From assembly GCA_916613615.1 (NCBI GenBank), contig OU744732.1, positions 31,940,673-32,004,672 of the forward strand: a DNA stretch of 64,000 nucleotides. Direction: 5' to 3'. The stretch comes from Steromphala cineraria (lineage: Eukaryota; Mollusca; Gastropoda; Trochida; Trochidae). How positions within the stretch are numbered: the stretch's first letter is position 1; each line of letters starts with the position of its first letter. The translations under genes and the position numbers were made by a program. Positions 55,571 through 64,000 of the stretch are shown here, in pieces. Under the pieces are notes generated by a model. That model made no database searches. It was given only the letters and a program-made list of their open reading frames with translations, and was not told the origin of the DNA.

Positions 55571-55790
55571 TTAAAGGGGCAGCAGAACATTTTCGAGCAT
55601 TTTTTTCAAATTCTCCCTAATAAAAATTAGTTAATGAGAAATATCTTGTTATCATAATTAGTGGGTCATACATCTCATAATCAACCTGTTTATCTATGGT
55701 AATAAAACATCATCAAGTAAAAACTGTCGGCAGCCATTTTATTTTGAACACCTTTATTATCATTTAAAGTATGAAAATGGATGCGTGACT
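55571..55790 (+). mobile_element. Diverged MITE-A relative, left part
   Basis: TTAAAGGGGCAGCAGAACAT at the left. TTAGTTAATGAGAAATATC, CTGTCGGCAGCCATTTTATT and GAACACCTTTATTATCATTT follow the MITE-A order. The right end was not found; another repeat takes over near 55,860. Confidence 0.55.
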
Positions 55791-55882
55791 TTACTGAACA
55801 TGGTACATGTTAGATCTGCTACTTTTGATGTCAAAACATTGTCATGGAATAGGTATCTTGGTGTTCCCAAGGTCCCTTTTTT

Positions 55883-58800
55883 AGCTCACCTTTACAAAGT
55901 AAATGTGAGCTTATGTCATGGCGCTTCGTCCGTCGTCCGTCTGTCTGTCCGTCTGTCCGTCTGTCCGTCCGTCCGTCTGTCCGTCCGTAAACTTTCAGGA
56001 AAAAGACTACTCCTCCTAAACGAATCCAGATATCATTCTGAAATTGTAGTATGTTATACCCATGGTGATTCCTCACAGAAAGGTAGACGTTTCAGTTTTG
56101 AGAATCCAAGATGGCCGCCATGGCAGCCATATTGAATTTTCAATTAGATTTCATGAAAAAGACTACTCCTCCTAAACGAATGCAGATAACATTCTAAAAT
56201 TGTAGTATGTTATACCCATGGTGATTCCTCACAGAAAGGTAGACGTTTCAGTTTTGAGAATCCAAGATGGCCGCCATGGCAGCCATATTGAATTTTCAAT
56301 TAGATTTCACGAAAAAGACTACTCCTCCTAAACAAATCCAGATATCATTCTGAAATTGTAGTATGTTATACCCATGGTGATTCCTCACAGAAAGGTAGGC
56401 GTTTCAGTTTTGAGAATCCAAGATGGCCGCCATGGCAGCCCTATTGAATTTTCAATTAGATTTCACGAAAAAGACTACTCCTCCTAAACGAATGCAGATA
56501 ACATTCTGAAATTGTAGTATGTTATACCCATGGTGATTCCTCACAGAAAGGTAGACTTTTCAGTTTTGAGAATCCAAGATGGCCGCTTAGGCAGCCATAT
56601 TGAATTTTCAATTAGATTACAGGAAAAAGACTACTCCTCCTAAACGAATCCAGATATCATTCTGAAATTGTAGTATGTTATACCCATTGTGATTCCTCAC
56701 AGAAAGGTAAACGTTTAAATTTTGAGAATCCAAGATGGCCGCCATGGCAGCCATAATGAATTTTCAATTAGATTTCACGAAAAAGACTACTCCTCCTAAA
56801 CGAATGCAGATATAATTCTGAAATTGTAGTATGTTATACCCATGGTGATTCCCCTCGGAACGGTAGACGTTTCAGTTTTGAGAATTCAAGATGGCCGCTA
56901 TGGCAGCCATATTGAATTTTCAATTAGATTTCATGAAAAGACTACTCTTTCTAAACTAATCTAGATATCATTCTGAAATTGTAGTATGTTATAACTATGG
57001 TGATTCCGCACAGAAAGGTAGACGTTTCAGTTTTGAGAATCCAAGATGGCCGCCATGGCAGCCCTATTGAATTTTCAATTAGATTTCACGAAAAAGACTA
57101 CTCCTCCTAAACGAATGCAGATAACATTCTGAAATTGTAGTATGTTATACCCATGGTGATTCCTCACAGAAAGGTAGACTTTTCAGTTTTGAGAATCCAA
57201 GATGGCCGCTAAGGCAGCCATATTGAATTTTCAATTAGATTACAGGAAAAAGACTTCTCTTTCTAAACTAATCTAGATATCATTCTGAAATTGTAGTATG
57301 TTATAACTATGGTGATTCCGCACAGAAAGGTAGACGTTTCAGTTTTGAGAATCCAAGATGGCCGCGATAGCAGCCCTATTGAATTTTCAATGAGATTTCA
57401 TGACAAAGACTACTCCTCCTAAACCAATCTAGATATCATTTTCATATTGTAGTATGTTATACCTATAGTGATTCCTTCCACAAAAGTAGACGTTTCAGTT
57501 TTGAGAATCCAAGATGGCCGCGATAGCATCCATATTGACTTATCAGCTGCAGATGACACATCATTATTACTAAATTTTAAGCTTTCATCAAGTGATCACT
57601 CGCACTATATAAATTCTCTAATTTGAACTTACTAATCATAATTTTATCTTGAACATAGAATATTTAAGATTGTCATGCAAGTTGTTCTATATTTTAAGTG
57701 TTTCTAAAACATTAAGATGAAAGACAAACATAATTAATTAATTTGTTTTAAATATTTATGGCAACTAGCTGCAAAAACCCAATGACAGTAAACATCATGT
57801 TAGATTTTGAACAATGGTATCTCCCTTATATTCCTTTAAATACCACACATAAGGGGTCAACCAGAGTTCAGATATTTCTGTTGAGTCCACTATGCTGTCT
57901 AATACACATCCCAATACAGGCTGCTAGCATCATAGTGTCAGCTGCTAGTCTGTTGCATAATCAACCTGACCCAATTGATATGGTAGAGCATTATGCTATA
58001 TGGCCATGTGTATGCAATAAGAGTTATGGAAATTAGACTTGTATTCTCATGACAGCGATATGTTCTTTCTAAGAATAACAACTTACACAAAAATTGTCAC
58101 TTGTTTTGTGTTTAGCAATCTACATGATAAGTTGATGTGGAAAGAGTTATTTTGCATCAGGTTCCAGTTCCTGTGTTTTACTCATATTTGTACCATTTCT
58201 ATATCTAACAGCAGTTCTTCTTGACACAAAATCAATTTAGGACATAAGCTAACTATATTTTGTGAAATTTATATATTTTTCACAACAATTCATGTTCTCT
58301 CCCGTCAAGTCTATTAATACCACACATAAGGGCTTAGCCAGAGTTCAGGTTTACATGCTCAGCACACTAGGATGCTTCTCCAAATATACATACACAAAGC
58401 CAAATACACAAATTGCTACACTCTCCTTAAGGATCTGGGGCTAGCAGCCCTGCCTGCTTGTATATTGCATAGTAATCCTGACCTAATTGATTAATAGAAC
58501 ATAATGGACTTTATGGAAAGTATATAAATTGTCTTTATGAAAAGTATACTTGTATTCTATTAATAGTAATACTTTTTACAAATAACAATTTAAACAAGTC
58601 AAGAATCAGCTTTTGTGTACAACAAACTGCACGATGAGTTAATATTAACAAGTCAAGAATCTGCTTTTATGTTCAGTAATCTACATGATAAGTTAATAAT
58701 AGAGGTATTTTGTATCAGGTTCCAGTTCCAATACCATGTGTTTTATAAATACCTGTAAAAATAAATGATAATTGTATCATGCTGAAGGGGTTCTGGGAAC

Positions 58801-59540
58801 AACATGTCATCATAGAAGTCATTATTTTTCAATTAGATTTCAGGCCAAGTACTACTCCTACTAAATCAATTAAGATATCATTCTGAAAAAAGAGTATTTT
58901 TTTATATAGTGATTCCTGACAAAGACGCATTTATTTTATTATCAAGAATCCAAGATGGTCAATATGTCAATTATATTGAATTTTCAATTAGATTTCATGA
59001 AATTCATTGAAAAGAATACATTTCCTGATCAATCAAATCAATGTCATTATATTTGTATTGATATGCTTGTTGTAATATTTATCAACACTATAAATACAGT
59101 TACAAAAAACTGTATGAATCATCTTTATCTGCGAACAGCCTGAAGCATGACTGTTTTAATAAATCCTTTCCGTTTTACATAATTCCTGACACTTCATATA
59201 TATGGCAAATAACATACCGGTAGCCAGTGAGGGATAAATATACATTTTATAATCATCTATATCTGATTACGGTCTGAACAATGATTATCTAGATAATTAT
59301 AATGATCATTCAATTCAAACAAATCCTTTTCAAAAGCATTTAAAATGATTAAATTTTTTCACTCCCAACACTAACTGTTTTTTAGTCCATTGTTCCCATG
59401 CAATTAATTTATTCCAAATTGAAAATTTTGGTTAATGAATAACAAATTATCTTTTATTTTGTTTGTCATGCTAATAAAAGATATGATTTAATATTCATCT
59501 TCAAAACTAATTGAACAGCTGTCTGAACAATTCTTTTTTT
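55883..59540 (+). mobile_element. Pearl/Helentron-like element, duplication unit 1
   Basis: Starts with the hairpin AGCTCACCTTTAC-AAA-GTAAATGTGAGCT. A CCGTCTGT/CCGT tetranucleotide tract follows (55,928-55,988), then ten tandem units of about 156 bp to 57,560, then about 2 kb of 3' sequence. All of this recurs from 59,541 with six core units. No protein is encoded; frames across the microsatellite are chance. Confidence 0.7.
55995..57560 (+). repeat. Tandem core array 1, ten units of about 156 bp
   Basis: Units start with AAAAAGACTACTCCTCCTAA at about 56,000, 56,157, 56,313, 56,470, 56,627, 56,783, 56,936, 57,092, 57,248 and 57,403. Each contains CATTCTGAAATTGTAGTATG, CCATGGTGATTCCTCACAGA and ATCCAAGATGGCCGCCATGG. 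Units 7 and 9 share the CTCTTTCTAAACTAATCTAG variant, which suggests duplication in pairs. Confidence 0.95.
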
Positions 59541-62450
59541 AGCTCACCTTTACAAAGTAAATGTGAGCTTATGTCATGGCGCTTCGTCCGTCGTCCGTCT
59601 GTCTGTCCGTCCGTCCGTCCGTCTGTCTGTCTGTCCGTCCGTCCGTAAACTTTCAGGAAAAAGACTACTCCTCCTAAACGAATCCAGATATCATTCTGAA
59701 ATTGTAGTATGTTATACCCATGGTGATTCCTCACAGAAAGGTAGACGTTTCAGTTTTGAGAATCCAAGATGGCCGCCATGGCAGCCATATTGAATTTTCA
59801 ATTAGATTTCACGAAAAAGACTACTCCTCCTAAACAAATCCAGATATCATTCTGAAAATGTAGTATGTTATACCAATGGTGATTCCTCACAGAAAGGTAG
59901 ACGTTTCAGTTTTGAGAATCCAAGATGGCCGCCATGGCAGCCATATTGAATTTTCAATTAGATTTCATGAAAAAGACTACTCCTCCTAAACAAATCCAGA
60001 TATCATTCTGAAATTGTAGTATGATATACCCATGGTGATTCCTCACAGAAACGTAGACGTTTCAGTTTTGAGAATCCAAGATGGCCGCCATGGCAGCCAT
60101 ATTGAATTTTCAATTAGATTTCACGAAAAAGACTACTCCTCCTAAACAAATCCAGATATCATTCTGAAATTGTAGTATGTTATACCCATGGTGATTCCTC
60201 ACAGAAAGGTAGACTTTTCAGTTTTGAGAATCCAAGATGGCCGCTATGGCAGCCATATTGAATTTTCAATTAGATTTCACGAAAAAGACTACTCCTCCTA
60301 AACAAATTCAGATATCATTCTGAAATTGTAGTATGTTATACCCATGGTGATTCCTCACAGAAAGGTAGATGTTTCAGTTTTGAGAATCCAAGATGGCTGC
60401 CATGGGAGCCATATTGAATTTTCAATTAGATTTCATGAAAAAGACTACTTCTCCTAAACCAATCTAGATATACTTTCTAAATTGTAGTATGTTATAGTGA
60501 TTCTGCACAGAAAGGTAGACGTTTCAGTTTTGAGAATCCAAGATGGCCACAAAAGCAGCCATATTGACTTTTCAGCTGCAATGACACATCATTATTATTC
60601 AATTTTAAGCTTTCATCAAGTGATCACTTGCATCAAATAAATTCTCTAATTTGAACTTACTAATCATAATATTATCTTGAATATGGAATATTTAAGATTG
60701 TCATGCAAGTTGTTCTATATTTTTAAGTGTTTTTAAAAAAAAATTAAGATATAAGACAACCATAATTAATTAATTTGCTTAAAATCTTCATGGCAACTAG
60801 CTGCAAAAACCCAATCACATTAAACATCATGTTAAATTTTAAACAATGGTATCTCCCTTAAATTCCTTTAAATACCACACATAAGGGGTCAACCAGAGTT
60901 CAGATATGCCTGTAGAGTCCACAATGCTATTCTAATACACATCCTGATACAGGCTGCTAGCATCACAGTGTCAGCTGCTAGTCTGTTGCATAATCAACCT
61001 GACCCAATTGATATTGCAGAGCAATATGCTATATGGCCATGTGTATGCAATAAGAGTTATGGAAATTAGACTTGTAATCTCATGACAGTGATATGTTCTT
61101 TCTAAGAATAACAACTTACACAAAAGTTGTCATCAATAAGTTTTGTGTTTAGCAATCTTCATGATAAGTTGATGTGGAAAGAGTTATTTTGTATCAGGTT
61201 CCATTTCCTGTGTTAACTCATATTTGTACCATTTCTATATCTAACAGAAGTTCTTCTTGACACAAAATCAATTTAGGACATAAGCTAACTATGTTTTGTG
61301 AAATTATATATATTTTTCACAACAATGCATGTTCTCTCCCGTCAAGTTTTTAAATACCACACATAAGGGCTTAGCCAGAGTTCAGGTTTACATGCTCAGC
61401 ACACTATTCTTCTCCAAATACACAAAGCCAAATCCACAAATTGCTACAATCTCCTTAAGGATCTGGGGCTAGCAGCCCTGCCTGCTTGTATGTTGCTTAG
61501 TTATCTTTACTTAATTGATAAATACAACATAATGATGTATGGCAATTATTATGTCTAAGCAATGGACTTTATGGAAAGTATATAAATTGACTTTATGAAA
61601 AGTATACTTGTATTCTATTAATAATAATACTTTTTACAAATAACAATTTAAACAAGTCAAGAATCAGCTTTTGTGTACAACAATCTGCAAGATGAGTTAA
61701 TATTAATAAGTCAAGAATCTGCTTTTATGTACAGTAATCTACATAAGCTATTGTAGAAAGAGGTAATTTGTATCAGGTTCCAGTTCCAATATCATATGTT
61801 TTATGAAAACCTGTAAAACTAAATGATAATTGTATCATGCTGAAGGGGCTCTGGGAACAACATGTCAACATAGAAGTCATTATTTTTCAACTATAGATTT
61901 CAGGCCAAGTAATTCTTCTACTAAATCAATTAAGATATCATTCTGAAAAGTGAGTATTTTTTTATATAGTGATTCCTGACAAAGACGCATTCATTTTATT
62001 ATCAAGAATCCAAGATGGTCAATATGTCATTTATATTGAATTTTCAATTGGATTTCATAAAATTCATTGAAAAGAATACATTTACTGGTCAATCAAATGA
62101 ATGTGTTTATATTTGTATTGATGCACTTGTTGTAATATTTATCAACACTATAAATACAGTTACAAAATTTTTTATGAATCATCTTTATCTGCGAACAGCC
62201 TGAACCATGAGTGTTTTAATAAATCCTTTTAAATAAAACATATAATGATATCAGTGGGTTACATAATTCCTGACACTTCATAAAAGGCCAAATAACATAG
62301 CCAGTGAGGGATCTGATTACGATCTGAATGATGATTATCTAGATAATTATTATGATCATTCAATTCAAACAAATCCTTTTCAAAAGCATTTAAAATGATT
62401 AAATTTGTTCACTCTCAACACTAACTGTTGTTTCCATGCAATTATTATTA
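59541..62450 (+). mobile_element. Pearl/Helentron-like element, duplication unit 2
   Basis: Begins with the same hairpin and tetranucleotide tract and has six core units (to about 60,560). It then follows the 3' sequence of unit 1 block for block (ACCACACATAAGGGGTCAAC, CCACACATAAGGGCTTAGCC, CTGAAGGGG, ATCCAAGATGGTCAATATGTC) to about 62,450, with scattered small gaps. Confidence 0.75.
59655..60560 (+). repeat. Tandem core array 2, six units of about 156 bp
   Basis: Units at about 59,661, 59,815, 59,971, 60,127, 60,284 and 60,440. Most read CTCCTAAACAAATCCAGATA. The last is worn, like the last unit of array 1 (CTCCTAAACCAATCTAGATA), so the arrays share a common 3' edge. Confidence 0.95.
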
Positions 62451-62497
62451 AAATACTTCAATAAACATATTACTGAGTTGACCTCCAGATTATTTCT

Positions 62498-62690
62498 ATA
62501 GCAAACCTCTCTTCTACCCCTTTCCTCTCCTGTCCTTCCATTGCAAACCTCTCTTCTACCCCCCACCCCTTCTATCCCCCCTTCCCCTCCTCCCCTTTCC
62601 TCTCATGTCCTTCCATTGCAAACCTCTGTTCTATCCCTCCTTTCCCCTCCTATCCTCCAGCCCCTCTCCTGCAACTCCCCTCTTAATATC
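62498..62690 (+). repeat. Pyrimidine-rich imperfect repeat
   Basis: GCAAACCTCTCTTCTACCCC-type words recur at about 62,501, 62,542 and 62,617, between long C/T runs such as TCCCCTCCTCCCCTTTCCTC. Confidence 0.85.
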
Positions 62691-64000
62691 TGTATTGCAT
62701 ACTGAATTAAGGGGAAGACACTCACATTATGGAATAACAGTAACTTACATAATAGGATAAGTTACATAAGCTACATGCAGGTGCAAGAGGTCATCACAGG
62801 TCATCATATCTAGTAATTAGCATAAACCCCCATGTGGCTAGCCTATTCTGACCAATCAGATTGCACTAACATATGTCAAGATTTAAGATATTCAGAAATC
62901 TTCAGTTAGATTCACATGAGACATTGACCTGGACAGTTTACTTTGGCAATTGGACTTATCACTAGCTGAATTTGTGATTTGTGTCAGAGGGATATATTCC
63001 AAATGTTTATGTGCATCTTTTTTTAGTTCTTTGGAAGTTGAGAGTGTGACTAATCTAACATTGGATTAACCAGTTTGTTGACTGTTGTGATTGTGTTTGA
63101 AAACTTTGGTCAGAGTACTGTACAAGTACTTTTAAGAAAGAATTCTTGAGATTTTCGGGACTATTTCTTGACTTCAAGAGTCACAAAACCTGTTATTATT
63201 GATTGACATTTAAATGAATACTCCTAAACCAATCAAGATAATGAAATTAATATGGATGCCCACATATAAGTAACATTTTGAAGATTAAAAAATACAAGAT
63301 GGTCACCAATTCAGCCATAGATATACAAAAAAGTTATACAAAAACCTACTGCTTGTTAACAAATCATGATTTAATAACATTCTTGTATTAATGTTTGTTC
63401 GTGCTCTAATTTTTTCCAACAGAAGACTAGCATTTTAAAAGATACAAAAATCATGATGGCAGCCATAATCAATTATCATATAAAATATGGTTACACAATT
63501 AAACTATATTACCACATCATTCTTTTTAAGGTGAGCTTCTGTACCCTCGGTACTTTTATAAAACTTATGGATGTGCAACTTTCCCTTTAAAAGTAGCTGT
63601 TCTATTGGCTTCAAGGGTATTATTATTATCATTATTTGTCACATTGTGGAACATTGAGCAACCAAAGTATTACCCTCAGTTACCTGTTTTCATCCATCAA
63701 TAATTAAGATTTTCAGTTCCTAGATACATATGGTCCTAGCTTTACTGGGACCAGCATCTTTCAGGGATGAAGTGAAAAGACGATGTTTTCTGATAACTAG
63801 TAAATCCTTTTTGCATTCTCCTCCCAATTAAATGCCAATTCAAAATTTGAAAGATAACATCAGGAGCAGCAGCAAGGGTTTTTGATAAACAAAGGATCTC
63901 ACGACAGCAAATATAAAAGTAAACAATTACAAGAACATTTGTATTATTCAAAAGTGGAAGATCTTAAACCAACAAGTATTTTAGGTTTAGCTATCAAAAG
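62691..64000. other. Unassigned stretch with worn relatives of the core repeat
   Basis: AATACAAGATGGTCACCAAT (about 63,290) and CATGATGGCAGCCATAATCA (about 63,450) resemble decayed core units. AAGGTGAGCTTCTGTACC at about 63,528 could be the far end of the element begun at 55,883. No gene recognised to the window edge. Confidence 0.35.

Noticed and set aside
55785..59793. Frames with VRLSVRLSV peptides on both strands
   Set aside because: They translate the CCGT/CTGT microsatellite and adjoining core repeat at the element starts.

Overview
This is AT-rich eukaryotic (metazoan) nuclear DNA, dense in repeats and poor in genes. The best guess is a mollusc, probably a bivalve. Three elements have the layout of molluscan pearl/Helentron-type elements: a terminal hairpin, a CCGT/CTGT microsatellite, then tandem units of about 160 bp. 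tRNA-derived SINEs and an intact DIRS-like element fit the same picture. The species is inference; the sequence gives no single proof.

The only long genes belong to a mobile element. A complete DIRS-type tyrosine-recombinase retrotransposon fills 43,863-50,140 on the + strand. It has a 160-bp inverted terminal repeat at each end, with a single difference seen on reading them against each other. Its internal complementary region is exactly the reverse complement of the two element ends joined as a circle. Three open frames follow: a Gag-like protein, a reverse transcriptase/RNase H with a methyltransferase-like tail, and a tyrosine recombinase with its catalytic residues in place. Nothing looks broken.

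Host coding sequence is scarce. A convincing 3'-terminal exon lies at 53,011-53,180 (splice acceptor, GC-rich open frame, stop). A possible first coding exon lies at 11,417-11,453 (ATG, consensus donor AAG|GTGAGT). Their phases agree, so they could be the two ends of one gene with an intron of about 41.5 kb. Neither exon could be assigned to a family.

The rest is layered non-autonomous repeats. From left to right: a CATATG minisatellite (0.6-1.2 kb); 182-bp hairpin-bearing tandem repeats (1.9-2.9 kb); a hAT-like MITE (4.97-5.45 kb); a pearl-like element (5.87-6.93 kb); a SINE (8.3 kb); a purine-rich microsatellite (9.5-10.1 kb); a 118-bp minisatellite with higher-order structure (11.5-13.3 kb); and a 1,060-bp element at 15.6-16.7 kb that returns inverted at 38.5-39.6 kb. 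Six clear copies and several diverged ones of a roughly 360-bp MITE with TTAA at both ends (MITE-A) are scattered between 16.9 and 55.8 kb, beside a second TTAA family (MITE-B). Further on are hairpin elements at 27.5 and 38.0 kb, a fold-back element at 30.6-31.4 kb, a 0.8-kb ACT microsatellite at 41.2-42.0 kb, another pearl-like element (53.7-54.8 kb) and a 3.66-kb tandem duplication of a third pearl-like element (55.9-62.5 kb). No CRISPR array, rRNA or intact tRNA gene is visible.
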